A stretch of DNA of 64,000 nt from Candidatus Obscuribacterales bacterium (GCA_019750335.1 JAIEOQ010000004.1:62001-126000); one strand, 5' to 3'; shown: positions 18,454 to 31,049, numbered from the stretch's first letter. The notes: generated from the sequence alone by a model not told the origin. Made by a program: numbers and translations.

Positions 18454-21400
18454 ATGGCTTTACAAGTTCCTGACCGCGTCAGTACTTTCGGCGTCGGTAG
18501 CGGTTCCCGTTTTGCGAACCTTCCCGACCTTGCTGAAATTCAGAAAGCATCTTTTCAATGGTTTAGAGAAGAAGGTCTCGGAGAAGAACTCCGGGCTTTC
18601 AGTCCGATTAAGGATTATACCGGCAGGTTGGAACTCCATTTCCTGCCCAGCTATACCTTTGAGGAGCATACTGAAACCAATAAGCCTAAGACGCCTGAAG
18701 AGGCTCGCTCTATGGATGCCAGCTACACCAAGAAGCTGCGCATTCAAATGCGTCTTGTCAATCGTGAGCTTGGCGAAATCAAAGAACAAGAAATATATGT
18801 AGGTGACATTCCGATCATGACCGATCGCGGCACCTTCATTATTAATGGAGCTGAACGGGTTATCGTCAGCCAAATTGTTCGTAGCCCTGGCATTTATTAC
18901 AAACGCGAAGTTGATACCAACGGTAAGCGTACTTTCAGCGCAACTTTAATTCCTAATCGCGGCGCTTGGTTGAAGTTTGAAACCGACGTCAACGACGTTA
19001 TATATGTAAAAATCGACAAAAATCGTAAGCTTCTGGCTTCAACCCTCATTCGTGCTTTGGGATACACCGAAGCTGAAATGGAAACATTGTTCCGTCATCG
19101 CGATTTCTTGAAGAAAACTTTGGACAAAGACACGACCAAAACTCGTGAAGAAGCTTTGATCGAAGTCTATCGTAAGTTGCGTCCGGGCGATCCGCCCTCT
19201 GTAGCTGGCGGACAAAGCATTTTGGATAGCCGCTTCTTCGATGACAAGCGTTATGACTTGGGTAAAGTCGGTCGCTATAAACTGAATAAGAAGTTGGCCC
19301 TTTCGGTGCCCGAGCAGCAAAGAACTTTGTCTCGCGAAGACATTGTTGCCGCTGTCGATTACTTGATCGCTCTTCATTATGATGAAGGTCACGCTGATGA
19401 TATCGATCACTTGGGTAATCGCCGCATTCGTTCGGTCGGCGAACTTTTGCAGAATCAATTCCGCATCGGTTTGTCCCGTCTTGAACGGATCGTCAAAGAA
19501 AGAATGACATTGCAAGATGCCGATACTTTGACTCCGGCTAACTTGTTGAATACCAAACCATTGGTTGCTGCAATCAGAGAGTTCTTCGGATCTTCTCAGT
19601 TGTCCCAATTTATGGATCAAACAAACCCGCTTGCCGAGTTGACGCACAAACGTCGTATCTCAGCTTTAGGACCGGGTGGTTTATCTCGTGAAAGAGCTGG
19701 ATTCGCTGTCCGCGACATTCACCCAAGTCACTACGGAAGAATCTGTCCGGTTGAAACGCCTGAAGGTCCGAACGCCGGTCTTATCGGTTCCTTAGCTACA
19801 CACGCTCGCGTTAATGAATACGGTTTCATTGAAACTCCGTATCGTCGCGTCGTTGCCGGTAAGCTTTCGGAAGAAGTGGTTTATCTTACTGCTGACGAAG
19901 AAGACAGATACCGGGTTGCTCCTGGTGACGTTGCCGTCGATGAGAAAGGTAACTTCCTGACCGAGCTTATCCCTGTACGCTACAAAGCTGAATTTATGGA
20001 AACTATCCATGAACAAGTGGACTTTGTTGGCGTCAGCCCGATTCAAATCATCAGCGTCGGAACTTCATTGATTCCGTTCATTGAGCATGATGACGCTAAC
20101 CGAGCCTTGATGGGTTCGAACATGCAACGTCAAGCTGTACCGTTGGTTCAAACCGAAAGAGCCTTGGTCACAACCGGTATTGAAAAATATGCCGCTCGCG
20201 ACTCGGGTATGGTGGTTGTATCCGATGTGGAAGGCAAAGTTGAATATATAAGCGCCAGCGAAGTAAAAATTCGCACGAAAGATCGTTTGGTGCGTTATAA
20301 GCTCTCCAAATTCCAACGCTCCAACCAAGACACCTGTTTGAATCAACATCCGATCGTTCAAGTCGGTGATACGGTCCGCAAAGGACAGATCATTGCTGAC
20401 GGTGCGGCTACAAACAGTGGTGAATTGGCCGTTGGACGTAACTTGCTCGTGGCATTCATGCCTTGGGAAGGTTACAACTTTGAGGACGCTATCCTTATAA
20501 GCCAGCGTTTGGTATTTGACGATGTAATGACCTCCATTCACATTGAAAAATTGGAGATTGATGCTCGTTCAACCAAGCTTGGTCCGGAAGAGATCACTCG
20601 TGAAATTCCGAACGTTTCGGAAGAATCGCTGCGTCACTTGGATGAAAGCGGTATCGTCCGTATCGGTTCACGTGTATATCCTGACGACATTTTGGTCGGC
20701 AAGATTACGCCTAAAGGTGAATCTGAACATCCGCCGGAAGAAAAACTTCTGCGCGCAATCTTCGGTGAAAAAGCACGCGACGTCAGAGATAACTCTTTGC
20801 GCGTCCCACACGGTGAGGGCGGACGGGTCGTTGATGTTAAAGTCTTCGATCGCGAAAAAGGAGACGAACTGCCTCCTGTCGCTAATAAAGTAGTGCGTGT
20901 TTATATCGCGCAAAAACGTAAAATCTCGGTCGGTGACAAAGTCGCCGGACGGCACGGCAACAAAGGTATCGTCGCTAAGATATTGCCTTCGGAAGATATG
21001 CCGTTTCTGCCGGACGGTACACCGGTCGATATCGTACTTAATCCGCTCGGCGTACCTAGCCGTATGAACGTCGGACAAACTTACGAAACCTTGCTCGGCT
21101 TGGCTGCTTACTTAACCGGACAACGTTATGAGGTTCCACCTTTTGACGAAATGTTCGAAAAAGAAGCTTCTTCCAACTTGGTTCATAAAGAGCTCAAAAT
21201 TGGTAAGAAACATTCCGGTTGGGATTGGGTCGGCGATGACGGTAAAGTCGAGCTGTTCGACGGACGTTCCGGTGATGCCTTCGACAACCCGGTTGCTGTC
21301 GGCAAGATCTACATGATGAAACTCGTTCACCTTGTGGACGACAAAATCCATGCTCGTTCAACCGGACCGTACAGTCTTGTTACGCAACAGCCTCTGGGCG

Positions 21401-21936
21401 GAAAAGCTCAGTTCGGCGGACAGCGTCTCGGAGAAATGGAATGCTGGGCTCTTGAAGCTTTCGGTTCGGCATATTCATTGCAAGAGATGTTGACGATCAA
21501 GTCTGACGACGTGAACGGTCGTTCCAAAGCGTATGAAGCAATCGTTAAAGGCGAGAACCTGAAGAAACCAGGTATTCCTGAATCATTCAAAGTTCTTGTT
21601 CGTGAACTTCAATCAATCGGGCTTGATGTCTCGGTAGCGAAGCGCACTAAAGACGGTGAGCAAGAAGTCGATCTAATGGCTGAAGTCGAAGAAGTGAAAC
21701 CGCGCGGTCTCAAGCGTGTCGGTGCCTTCGGTGACATCGGACTGGAGACCGCTCTTGGTGAACTGGTTGGTGGTGCCGGCGCTACTTCGATGGCTGTTGC
21801 AGTCAGTGAGCGCGAAGACATGCACGAAGACGAAGGTGAAGCTGAAAGCGAAACCCCGTCGGTCTCCATGGATTCGGAAGAAGTGCTCATCGAAGACAGC
21901 AGTGCTGAAGACGAACCAGCAATGGAAGAATTTTAA
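18454..21936 (+). CDS. rpoB: RNA polymerase beta subunit
   Basis: 1160 residues covering the whole beta subunit. Readable motifs include the rifampicin-pocket region ([20 protein letters not shown], then [14 protein letters not shown]), [15 protein letters not shown], and [14 protein letters not shown] with [12 protein letters not shown] near the end. The usual end ([12 protein letters not shown]) is followed by roughly 90 extra residues whose last 40 are strongly acidic (ends [12 protein letters not shown]). It is the first gene of rpoB-rpoC1-rpoC2 and lacks the rplJL genes that precede rpoB in many other bacteria, an arrangement shared with cyanobacteria. Confidence 0.98.
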   Translation: MALQVPDRVSTFGVGSGSRFANLPDLAEIQKASFQWFREEGLGEELRAFSPIKDYTGRLELHFLPSYTFEEHTETNKPKTPEEARSMDASYTKKLRIQMRLVNRELGEIKEQEIYVGDIPIMTDRGTFIINGAERVIVSQIVRSPGIYYKREVDTNGKRTFSATLIPNRGAWLKFETDVNDVIYVKIDKNRKLLASTLIRALGYTEAEMETLFRHRDFLKKTLDKDTTKTREEALIEVYRKLRPGDPPSVAGGQSILDSRFFDDKRYDLGKVGRYKLNKKLALSVPEQQRTLSREDIVAAVDYLIALHYDEGHADDIDHLGNRRIRSVGELLQNQFRIGLSRLERIVKERMTLQDADTLTPANLLNTKPLVAAIREFFGSSQLSQFMDQTNPLAELTHKRRISALGPGGLSRERAGFAVRDIHPSHYGRICPVETPEGPNAGLIGSLATHARVNEYGFIETPYRRVVAGKLSEEVVYLTADEEDRYRVAPGDVAVDEKGNFLTELIPVRYKAEFMETIHEQVDFVGVSPIQIISVGTSLIPFIEHDDANRALMGSNMQRQAVPLVQTERALVTTGIEKYAARDSGMVVVSDVEGKVEYISASEVKIRTKDRLVRYKLSKFQRSNQDTCLNQHPIVQVGDTVRKGQIIADGAATNSGELAVGRNLLVAFMPWEGYNFEDAILISQRLVFDDVMTSIHIEKLEIDARSTKLGPEEITREIPNVSEESLRHLDESGIVRIGSRVYPDDILVGKITPKGESEHPPEEKLLRAIFGEKARDVRDNSLRVPHGEGGRVVDVKVFDREKGDELPPVANKVVRVYIAQKRKISVGDKVAGRHGNKGIVAKILPSEDMPFLPDGTPVDIVLNPLGVPSRMNVGQTYETLLGLAAYLTGQRYEVPPFDEMFEKEASSNLVHKELKIGKKHSGWDWVGDDGKVELFDGRSGDAFDNPVAVGKIYMMKLVHLVDDKIHARSTGPYSLVTQQPLGGKAQFGGQRLGEMECWALEAFGSAYSLQEMLTIKSDDVNGRSKAYEAIVKGENLKKPGIPESFKVLVRELQSIGLDVSVAKRTKDGEQEVDLMAEVEEVKPRGLKRVGAFGDIGLETALGELVGGAGATSMAVAVSEREDMHEDEGEAESETPSVSMDSEEVLIEDSSAEDEPAMEEF

Positions 21937-21979
21937 AAGCAGAGGGGCCGTTTTGCCGGCCCTGCCTGTTTGTTCGTGA

Positions 21980-23848
<1,869 letters not shown>

Positions 23849-23907
23849 GCTTCAGGTTATTCCATTCTTTGGTCAATAAACATCAATAGGACACCGCAGA
23901 GGAAACT

Positions 23908-26900
23908 ATGGTTGGTTCAGATAAAAAAGTACCGTTCGAGTTCATCAATACAACTGTCGACAAGAAGAAGCTTGGCTCTCTCTTGTCGGAGATCTTTGAG
24001 AAATATGGCACGTCTCGCACAGCCGAGCTGGCGAACTCTCTAAAAGATCTCGGCTTCAAATTCGCCACAAAAGCCGGCGTCACTATCTCAATCAACGATT
24101 TGGATGTGCCCGAAGCGAAGCGCGATTTGATCTCTAGCGCTGAAAAAGAGATTGAAGAAGCCCAACGCCGTTACGAACGCGGTGATATCACCGAAGTTGA
24201 ACGATACAACAAAGTTATCGATACCTGGTCGGCGACTACGGATCGATTGACAAAAGAAGTGGTCGATAATTTCGATCGTCTCAATCCTGTATACATGATG
24301 GCATTCTCCGGCGCCAGAGGTAATATCTCTCAGGTTCGTCAGTTGGTCGGTATGCGGGGCTTGATGGCTGACTCTCAAGGTCAGATCATCGACTTGCCGA
24401 TTAAAGCCAACTTCCGTGAAGGCTTGAGTGTTACCGAATACATCATCTCCAGTTACGGAGCTCGTAAAGGTCTGGTAGATACAGCGCTTAAAACAGCTGA
24501 CTCCGGCTACCTAACCCGCCGTCTGGTTGACGTAGCTCAAGACGTGATTGTGCGCGATCTCGATTGCGGTACGCCGCGCGGCATTTTGATGCAAGCTATT
24601 GCCGAAGGCGACAAATCGATCGTCAAATTGGAAGATCGTTTGCACGGACGTTATCTTTGCGAAGATGTAATCGACGAAAGTACCGGTGAAGTAATTCACA
24701 GCACCAAAGAACCGGTGGATCGCGCTAAGGCGAAAAAGATTGCCGCTACTGGCCGTAAGGTGTTCAAAGTACGTTCACCGTTGCAATGCGCTAGCCAGTA
24801 TGGTGTTTGCCAAAAATGCTACGGCTTCTCGTTGACTACGCATCAAATCGTTGATACCGGTGAAGCGATCGGTATTATTGCTGCCCAATCAATCGGTGAA
24901 CCGGGAACCCAGTTGACCATGAGAACGTTCCACACCGGCGGTGCTGTTGCTGGCGGTCAAGGTCGTACTCAGGTTCGCGCGGCAGTTGCCGGTACCGTTT
25001 CGTTCAAGATTGCTTCCCGTCAATTCCGTACCACCTACGGTGACGTTGTGGACCAATCCACTAAAGACGGCACAGTAACGATTAGCGGTAAAAAAGAAAG
25101 CACAGTCAACTTGCCGACCGGTTCGCTTATTTATGTGAAGAATGGCGATGAAATCGCTCAAGGTCAAGTGATTGCTGAATACGATCCGCCGGGCTCCAAA
25201 AAAGCTCTTACTGAAAGAGCGAGCAAAGATATTACAGCCAATATTTCCGGACGAGTTAGCTTCCAAGGCTTCCAAGCCGATGAAAAGCGTGATCGTCAAG
25301 GCAATATTTCACGTACCTCAAACCGCAGCGGTATCATTTGGGTTCTTGAAGGCGATGTGTACAACCTGCCTTCCGGTTCACATGTTGTAGTTAAAGATGG
25401 TCAGGAAGTTGCTTCTCACGATGTGCTTGCTGAAATCACGATCAATACGGAACATGGCGGTGAAGTCCGTTTCAATTCCGATATCGAAACTGAAATCGTA
25501 AAAGGCGCTAAGAAAGGCAAGAGCAACGTCAAACTTGTAAAAGGTAAAGAGATAAACGTTGTTATCGCTTCGGTTGGCGCTGCAAACGGAAAGCTCGAAG
25601 CTACCAAACAAGGTACTTCCTGGAAAGTTCCGAAAACGAAAGAAGTCTATACCATTAAAGTGGTTAACGATGAGTTTGTTGAAAACGGCAAAATCATCGC
25701 CGAACTTATCGATGATGGTGTTAACTCAGTTACTTCAGGCGGCGAGATCATATATGACGGTGTTGAAACCGATGATCGTCGTGTCGTGACCAAGCCTGGT
25801 AAAGTGCTCTTCATTCCGGAAGAAACACACTTTATCTCTAAAGATTCCAGCTTGAAGATGTCTGAAACCGGTGATGTCGTCACAGCCGGTCAAGAAGTCG
25901 TTAAAGATGTGTTTGCGCACATGGACGGTGTAATCGAGATTATCGCTGACAACGACATCGTTCACGAAGTAATCGTTCGTCCGGCCGAAGTATTCCCTCT
26001 GGAAAATATCGAAGATCTGAAAGTCACTCCAGGCGAAATCATCGAGCCAGGCACCGAGATCATGAACGGTCTCAAATTCAAAGAAAGAAAAGTTGTTTCT
26101 TTGATGGAAAAAGAAGATGGCGTCACCTTGCTTTTGGTTCGCCAAATACAAGAGTTCTTTATCGAACCGCGTGAAGTCAAATTCAAGAGCCGTAACTCCG
26201 ATGACAAGATCGGCTTGCGCCCGGTTACCCAGCTGCTTTTCCGCGATCGCGAAAAAGTTCGCAACCTGCAAGGTGCTCAACTGACAAGAACAAGTCTTGT
26301 TCTTCAATTGATGGGACAACTGGCTTTGCTCAAGGGTACTGTCGAAATAAGCGAAGAAGATCTGAACATTGTTGTGCAAGAGAATATTCTTCTCCGCCGC
26401 GATAGCGACCTGAACGTTACTTTGCTTTCGGTTGAACCAGGACAAGTAATCGGACCAGGATCACCGGTTGCAACCACTCAAGTTCTGACCAAGAGTGCTG
26501 CTCGCGTTCAACTGTCCAAATCGGACGAACGCCGTTTGCTTTTGATCACAGAAGAACAACAGTTCTTGCAAAAGGTCAAAGGTACGGTAACCGTCAAAGA
26601 AGGAGACTTGGTGCGCTCCGGAGATCCGTTCTCCAAGTCCACCGAAGGTATGTACTCGGGACAAGTGGTCAAAGTCGAAGGCAGCGAAGTTACCGTTCGC
26701 CGCGGCAGACCATATTTGATTGCTGTCGGCACCCAGTTGCAGTGTGACGACGGAGTACTGGTACAGCGTGGCGATTTGCTAGCTACCTTGATCTTCGAAC
26801 GCCAAAAGACCGGCGATATTGTTCAAGGTTTGCCGCGGGTCGAAGAGCTTCTTGAAGCACGTAAGCCGAAAGAAAATGCTGTTCTTGCCGAACGTCCGGG

Positions 26901-27588
26901 CAAAGCCAAACTGGTAACCGAAGATGACATCACCAGATTGGTCGTTGCTTACGGTGAAGGCTCCGAAGAAGAGATTTCAATTCCGGCGGGCTTGAACATC
27001 ATCGTTGAAGATGGTGAAGAGATCACGGTTGGTAAAGCTCTTACCGATGGACCGCCGAATCCGCACGATATCGTGAGATTGCTTGGTATTGAAGCTGCGC
27101 AGAAGTATCTAGTTGATGAAGTTCAATCGGTATATCGTTCGCAAGGTGTTGAAATCGCCGATAAGCATATCGAAGTAATCGTTCGTCAGATGACGCGCAA
27201 AGTCCGTGTGGAAGAACCGGGTGACACCATTCTTCTTCCTGGCGAATTGCTCGAACGTTATGACGCCGATAAAGAAAACGAGAAAGCGCTCAATACCGGT
27301 ACGAAGGAAGCGGTAGTTTATCCGGTTCTGCTCGGTATCACCAAAGCCAGCTTGAACACAGAAAGCTTCATCTCGGCTGCTTCATTCCAGGAAACAACAA
27401 GAATCCTGACTGAAGCTGCTGTAGAAGGCAAAAAAGATTGGCTGCGCGGCTTGAAGGAAAACGTGATCATCGGACGCTTGATTCCTGCCGGAACAGGCTT
27501 CCCAGGACACGCATCCCTGGTCGAAGAAGAAGAAGTGGAAGAAGATATCTATCCGCCAATCGGCGAAGGCAGCTTCACCTCTCCTTAG
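23908..27588 (+). CDS. rpoC2: RNA polymerase beta' subunit (C-terminal part)
   Basis: 1226 residues, RBS GAGG before the ATG. It includes the secondary-channel and bridge-helix region (NPVYMMAFSGARGNISQVRQL), a four-Cys zinc site ending in CASQYGVCQKCYG, and trigger-loop sequence GEPGTQLTMRTFHTGG. A large insertion of roughly 600 residues, rich in sandwich-barrel hybrid motif repeats (about 350-950), fits the cyanobacterial SI3 insertion. The end GLKENVIIGRLIPAGTG is the normal beta' C-terminus. Followed by a strong terminator. Confidence 0.97.
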   Translation: MVGSDKKVPFEFINTTVDKKKLGSLLSEIFEKYGTSRTAELANSLKDLGFKFATKAGVTISINDLDVPEAKRDLISSAEKEIEEAQRRYERGDITEVERYNKVIDTWSATTDRLTKEVVDNFDRLNPVYMMAFSGARGNISQVRQLVGMRGLMADSQGQIIDLPIKANFREGLSVTEYIISSYGARKGLVDTALKTADSGYLTRRLVDVAQDVIVRDLDCGTPRGILMQAIAEGDKSIVKLEDRLHGRYLCEDVIDESTGEVIHSTKEPVDRAKAKKIAATGRKVFKVRSPLQCASQYGVCQKCYGFSLTTHQIVDTGEAIGIIAAQSIGEPGTQLTMRTFHTGGAVAGGQGRTQVRAAVAGTVSFKIASRQFRTTYGDVVDQSTKDGTVTISGKKESTVNLPTGSLIYVKNGDEIAQGQVIAEYDPPGSKKALTERASKDITANISGRVSFQGFQADEKRDRQGNISRTSNRSGIIWVLEGDVYNLPSGSHVVVKDGQEVASHDVLAEITINTEHGGEVRFNSDIETEIVKGAKKGKSNVKLVKGKEINVVIASVGAANGKLEATKQGTSWKVPKTKEVYTIKVVNDEFVENGKIIAELIDDGVNSVTSGGEIIYDGVETDDRRVVTKPGKVLFIPEETHFISKDSSLKMSETGDVVTAGQEVVKDVFAHMDGVIEIIADNDIVHEVIVRPAEVFPLENIEDLKVTPGEIIEPGTEIMNGLKFKERKVVSLMEKEDGVTLLLVRQIQEFFIEPREVKFKSRNSDDKIGLRPVTQLLFRDREKVRNLQGAQLTRTSLVLQLMGQLALLKGTVEISEEDLNIVVQENILLRRDSDLNVTLLSVEPGQVIGPGSPVATTQVLTKSAARVQLSKSDERRLLLITEEQQFLQKVKGTVTVKEGDLVRSGDPFSKSTEGMYSGQVVKVEGSEVTVRRGRPYLIAVGTQLQCDDGVLVQRGDLLATLIFERQKTGDIVQGLPRVEELLEARKPKENAVLAERPGKAKLVTEDDITRLVVAYGEGSEEEISIPAGLNIIVEDGEEITVGKALTDGPPNPHDIVRLLGIEAAQKYLVDEVQSVYRSQGVEIADKHIEVIVRQMTRKVRVEEPGDTILLPGELLERYDADKENEKALNTGTKEAVVYPVLLGITKASLNTESFISAASFQETTRILTEAAVEGKKDWLRGLKENVIIGRLIPAGTGFPGHASLVEEEEVEEDIYPPIGEGSFTSP

Positions 27589-27604
27589 TCCTGTCAGTGG
27601 TTTA

Positions 27605-27651
27605 AAAAAGAAAGAAGAGCGAAAGACAAAACTTCGCTCTTCTTTCTTTTT
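27605..27651 (+). terminator. intrinsic terminator of the rpoBC1C2 operon
   Basis: A perfect 19-bp stem (27605-27623 with 27633-27651) with a 9-base loop. The 3' arm ends in TTTTT. The A-rich 5' arm means it may also work in the reverse direction. Confidence 0.93.
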
Positions 27652-27671
27652 GCGGTTGACAAAAATTCTGT

Positions 27672-27686
27672 TTAGACTTAGTCTAA
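27672..27686. promoter_or_regulatory. 7-1-7 inverted repeat operator
   Basis: TTAGACT-T-AGTCTAA is a perfect inverted repeat directly upstream of a consensus -10 TATAAT (27690-27695). It fills the promoter spacer, so it is a likely repressor site for the flavin reductase gene. The 7-1-7 geometry is that of Fur/PerR-type boxes, but the sequence is not a standard Fur or PerR box. Confidence 0.55.
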
Positions 27687-27689
27687 GTG

Positions 27690-27695
27690 TATAAT
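27690..27695 (+). promoter_or_regulatory. -10 element of the flavin reductase gene
   Basis: Consensus TATAAT, 25 bases before the ATG at 27720. The only good TTGACA (27656-27661) is 28 bases away, too far to pair, so the -35 is weak or the promoter needs an activator. Confidence 0.5.
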
Positions 27696-27719
27696 GAATC
27701 TATCAGTGGAGGAGGGACC

Positions 27720-28253
27720 ATGAAAGACGATTTTTTGGTCTTAAGTACAAGTCTAAATCCGGAAAGTAATAGTCGAAAGATGGCTAAGACCGCCCGTGAT
27801 ATTTTCGAATTGGGTCCCGGTGCCAATTTTATCGATTTGCAAGAGTATCCATTACCTTTATGCGATGGCGCTAGCAGCTATTCGCATCCGAATCTGCCCT
27901 TCTTGAGTGAATCAATAAGCAAAGCAAAATGCATAATTATGGCTGTGCCAATCTATAACTATGATGTTAATGCTGCAGCTAAGAATCTGATTGAGTTAAC
28001 AGGACGTGCTTGGTCCGGTAAAACAGTTGGTTTTCTCTGTGCTGCCGGCGGGCGAGCCAGCTACATGTCAATCATGAGTTTAGCAAACAGTTTAATGTTG
28101 GATTTTCGCTGTTTGATCATTCCGCGTTTCGTTTATGCTGAAGGTTCCTGCTTTTCAGCAGAAGCGCTCAGCAATCCTGATTTGCAGAAAAGAATCGCTG
28201 AGTTGACCGAAGAAGCAATGCGTTTAAATCAATCTTTCCAGCCTGTGGTTTAA
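27720..28253 (+). CDS. NADPH-dependent FMN reductase-like flavoprotein
   Basis: 177 residues from the ATG at 27720, which follows a strong GGAGGAGGG (27708-27716); the frame is open a further 11 codons. It has the flavodoxin-like fold of the FMN_red family: an FMN phosphate loop (STSLNPESNSRKMA), IIMAVPIYNYDVNAAAKNLIEL and CAAGGRASYMS. Such enzymes reduce flavin or quinones with NAD(P)H. A palindromic operator covers its promoter, suggesting induction by redox or metal stress. It is convergent with the zinc-ribbon gene, overlapping by 4 bases. The substrate is unknown. Confidence 0.85.
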   Translation: MKDDFLVLSTSLNPESNSRKMAKTARDIFELGPGANFIDLQEYPLPLCDGASSYSHPNLPFLSESISKAKCIIMAVPIYNYDVNAAAKNLIELTGRAWSGKTVGFLCAAGGRASYMSIMSLANSLMLDFRCLIIPRFVYAEGSCFSAEALSNPDLQKRIAELTEEAMRLNQSFQPVV

Positions 28254-28582
28254 CGTGGTGACGCTTTGCGCAATTGGTCCGGAGCAGTAACTTGAGCTCC
28301 GCAATCGCGACAATATATGCCGGTCGATTTCCATTGTTGTCCTTGAATGCAGTGCCCGTAGTTATCGCACATTGGCGTTGATAGTTTGTTGCTGCGAGAT
28401 ATGAACAGCTGGCTGATGAAATAAGTCAATTCGGCAACTATCTGTTGAATAAAACCAGGATCGGGGCGGCTTGAGGGATTAGCTAGACGCTCTTTCAGCC
28501 GGGTTAAAGAGCCCCTGTCTTCACGCTTGTGTCTGAGCGCTGGTGCTCTATAAATTACAGAAACTAGTGCTTGATTCTTCAT
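28250..28582 (-). CDS. small protein with C/H zinc-ribbon motif, family member 2
   Basis: 110 residues from the ATG at 28582, which has AAGGA at good spacing; a longer reading to 28675 would overlap the previous gene. After about 65 residues that are basic at the start, the C-terminus reads MCDNYGHCIQG, then STGIYCRDCGAQVT and QLR. It shares ligand spacing and flanking residues with the protein at 17770-18165. It begins 13 bases after the TadG-like gene's stop, so the two are probably one transcript. Function unknown. Confidence 0.7.
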   Translation of the reverse strand: MKNQALVSVIYRAPALRHKREDRGSLTRLKERLANPSSRPDPGFIQQIVAELTYFISQLFISRSNKLSTPMCDNYGHCIQGQQWKSTGIYCRDCGAQVTAPDQLRKASPR

Positions 28583-28595
28583 AGCTTGTATTCCT

Positions 28596-30023
28596 TTATT
28601 GCCAGCTTCTTTTCCATTCGGCAAAAGTGCTGTAAGTAATGGGCGGTGCCGGACGATTTTTCGGTGAAATGACAAAAACTCCCAGTAAGTTGTTGTATCC
28701 GGTCGATGGATAAAAAGTGAGTCTATAGAATGTACCGATCTCAGTAAGAGAAGGTTCCGGTCCTTGCAGATTTAAAATTCCATCCGGTCGTTCATCCAGA
28801 TAAGGACCGGGCAACGTACTCTGGCTGGCATCAGCTCGACTGTGCAGGCGTAGATTCTCTTGATAGGGCTCATTACCGAAAATGTAGGCGCTCTGTCCAG
28901 AGGGGATAGTCATTTGGCTGAATATGCGAGCGGTGTCCCGATAATTACCGCCCGCATCAAAATCAGCCCAAATTTGTCTGATCCGCTGAGAGAGCAAGTT
29001 ACGCACAGCGCCGATCAAAGGTTCGTTATGAATGAATTCCCATGGGGTTTTGTTTTCGTCCGTCCAGTTTTCTATGCGAATGAAACCGCCTGTAATTGCC
29101 GCTGGCGTGTCGCCGGTAACAATTACGCTTTGAGCACAAGCAGTAAAATCAAAAGTCAAGCCTGTTGCCGGACTTTTTGCTTCGCGCTCGACAAAAAAAG
29201 CGTTGGGAACGGCGTTAGTTCCATCAAGAGTTAAAGGACCGTCGGTAGCGCTGTCGTTATCGTCAAATGTTTTTTTAGAGATTAAGTGTGGCTGATCATT
29301 CAGCCTGTATGGCACAAATATGAAAGTACGGTTTATGCCGTTAAGATGGATGCGTTTATAACCTTTGATATATCTTGAAGGACGCGATGCCTGAGTGCCT
29401 GTATTCTCTTGCCAGTCAAAATCGCATCCGGGCGGAATCTGTTCTTGACGCATGTACATTTGGCTTGGTTCGCCGCGATCGACAAATCCGGTCGGCCATA
29501 CGGGAAGAGAATGTCCGAATTGCGTAAAGCCGAAGGTTTGCAGAGCGCGTGTAGAGTTCTGGCTTGCTACTTCATGATATTTCGCTTGTACCTGAGCATA
29601 GATGGCATTTACCAGATCGCTATTGCGGGACATTGCCCAACCATGAACGTCTTGAGCATGTTGCAGCGTATTCGGTCCGGCATTGCCGCTTTTAAGCATC
29701 GAGTCAGCATTCATGCCCACTAAGAGTGCATGAGACCATATGCGATTCAAATTGCGCAAAGCGATGCGATTATTGTCCCCGTTATCCACGTAATAAACGA
29801 AATTACGACCGACGGTACGTTGATCTAGCGGTTCAGTACGCAACACTAAGGCTTGTTTAGCCATATTCAAAACACCTGAATCAACTGTGTTCTGAAGTTC
29901 ACGAGCTCCGGAAAAAATCTGAATGATGGAGATCAGCCCGATGCCGACTGCGCAAATAAAAATTGAAGCGGCAACAATTAGGATTAAAACGCTTCCCCTC
30001 CGGCGATTGATCTTGATGGACAT
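28596..30023 (-). CDS. TadG-like membrane-anchored protein, family member 1
   Basis: 475 residues from the ATG at 30023 (GGGAG 7 bases upstream). A basic start precedes one TM helix (GSVLILIVAASIFICAVGIG) and then ARELQNTVDSGVLNMAKQAL, which resembles the N-terminus of TadE/TadG-type pilus proteins (one helix followed by a QNAADAAALA-like segment). The large extracytoplasmic part shares many blocks with the 32600-33820 protein: NRIWSHALLVGMNA, GNAGP, GGFIRIENWT, LSQRIRQIWADFD and NLLGVFVI. These shared blocks define a family I do not recognise. No catalytic motif is visible. Confidence 0.75.
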   Translation of the reverse strand: MSIKINRRRGSVLILIVAASIFICAVGIGLISIIQIFSGARELQNTVDSGVLNMAKQALVLRTEPLDQRTVGRNFVYYVDNGDNNRIALRNLNRIWSHALLVGMNADSMLKSGNAGPNTLQHAQDVHGWAMSRNSDLVNAIYAQVQAKYHEVASQNSTRALQTFGFTQFGHSLPVWPTGFVDRGEPSQMYMRQEQIPPGCDFDWQENTGTQASRPSRYIKGYKRIHLNGINRTFIFVPYRLNDQPHLISKKTFDDNDSATDGPLTLDGTNAVPNAFFVEREAKSPATGLTFDFTACAQSVIVTGDTPAAITGGFIRIENWTDENKTPWEFIHNEPLIGAVRNLLSQRIRQIWADFDAGGNYRDTARIFSQMTIPSGQSAYIFGNEPYQENLRLHSRADASQSTLPGPYLDERPDGILNLQGPEPSLTEIGTFYRLTFYPSTGYNNLLGVFVISPKNRPAPPITYSTFAEWKRSWQ

Positions 30024-30074
30024 TTCATTACTCCCTGCCTTGCTCATCAATATAAGAGCTAAGAATGAGCAAAG

Positions 30075-31049
30075 TTAGAGTTGCTCGTGAAAAATATGTG
30101 AAACTTGGATCTGTCTTTGTTTTTCAAGTTGTTCTGCGTCTTTATTGCGACCGCTAAGACGCAACATTGTTGAATATCTTGAGGAAATATCTGCTTGCAG
30201 TTTATTTTCTGCCGGTTTGTTCTGAACTAAAGTTTGAGCGCGTAAAAACCCCGGTTCGGCTAGAGATGTTTTTCCTTGCGCTGTGTAAACTGAGGCCAGA
30301 CCATTCAGGCTGGATGCTAATTTTTCCGGAGCGGAACGAACAAAATTTTCTCGTATATTCACGGCGCGCTTGAGCAATGATTCTGCTTTGTCATACTCGC
30401 CTTGGTTGAAAGCTAAAATACCCAACTCATGCAAAACGGCACCGGTTTCTTCGTGGTTAAAGGCGGAAAAACTGTAAATGGATAAGGCTTGCTTATAATG
30501 CTTTTCGGCTTCTTGAGGCTTGCTGACTAAAGTGTCCAGATAGGCAATCCGGAGAATGGTTTTAGCTACGCTTGGGTGCTTGTCTCCTGAAATTTCTTTG
30601 CGCGCGGATAAAACTTGAGACAGAATTCGTTGGGCTTCAGCATATTCTTCCTGTTTAATAAACAAGTCGGCTAATTGCGAAAGCGTGTCCAGAGTAGTCA
30701 CATTCTTAGTGCCGAAGTTCTTAACTTTGATGTTATAAGCGCGAGTCAATAGTTGTCGCGCAGCTTTATTTTGTTCATGTTTTTGATAAAGCATTGCCCA
30801 ATTTGACAATGTGTCGGCAACGTCAGGGTGTTCTTCGCCAAGAATTTTACTTTGTAGCAAAACCAGTTGAGAAAAAATTTCGCATGACTTTCGTGGCTGG
30901 TTCTTTTGTTGATAGTTAACGGCTGAAATTTTAAGTCGCTCTATGGCTGAAATATTCGAATTCGTCGGGGTATTTTCCGCTGCTTGCGCCAGTGGCATCA
31001 GAGTGAGGAATAGGGTACTAATATTCAATAAAACGGCTTTTCCTGCCAT
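30075..31049 (-). CDS. secreted TPR protein
   Basis: 324 residues with a signal peptide (VLLNISTLFLTLMPLAQAAE) and about five to six tetratricopeptide repeats of the Kinesin-light-chain style (HPDVADTLSNWAMLYQKHEQ, HPSVAKTILRIAYL, and so on). TPRs mediate protein-protein contacts. The protein is probably periplasmic. It lies upstream of the TadG-like gene, same strand, with a 25-base gap to the ATG at 30050 region; co-transcription is plausible. A 13-base palindrome lies 27 bases before its start. Confidence 0.85.
   Translation of the reverse strand: MAGKAVLLNISTLFLTLMPLAQAAENTPTNSNISAIERLKISAVNYQQKNQPRKSCEIFSQLVLLQSKILGEEHPDVADTLSNWAMLYQKHEQNKAARQLLTRAYNIKVKNFGTKNVTTLDTLSQLADLFIKQEEYAEAQRILSQVLSARKEISGDKHPSVAKTILRIAYLDTLVSKPQEAEKHYKQALSIYSFSAFNHEETGAVLHELGILAFNQGEYDKAESLLKRAVNIRENFVRSAPEKLASSLNGLASVYTAQGKTSLAEPGFLRAQTLVQNKPAENKLQADISSRYSTMLRLSGRNKDAEQLEKQRQIQVSHIFHEQL

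Noticed and set aside
27656..27661. TTGACA as -35 of the flavin reductase promoter
   Set aside because: It is 28 bases from the TATAAT, too far to form one promoter.
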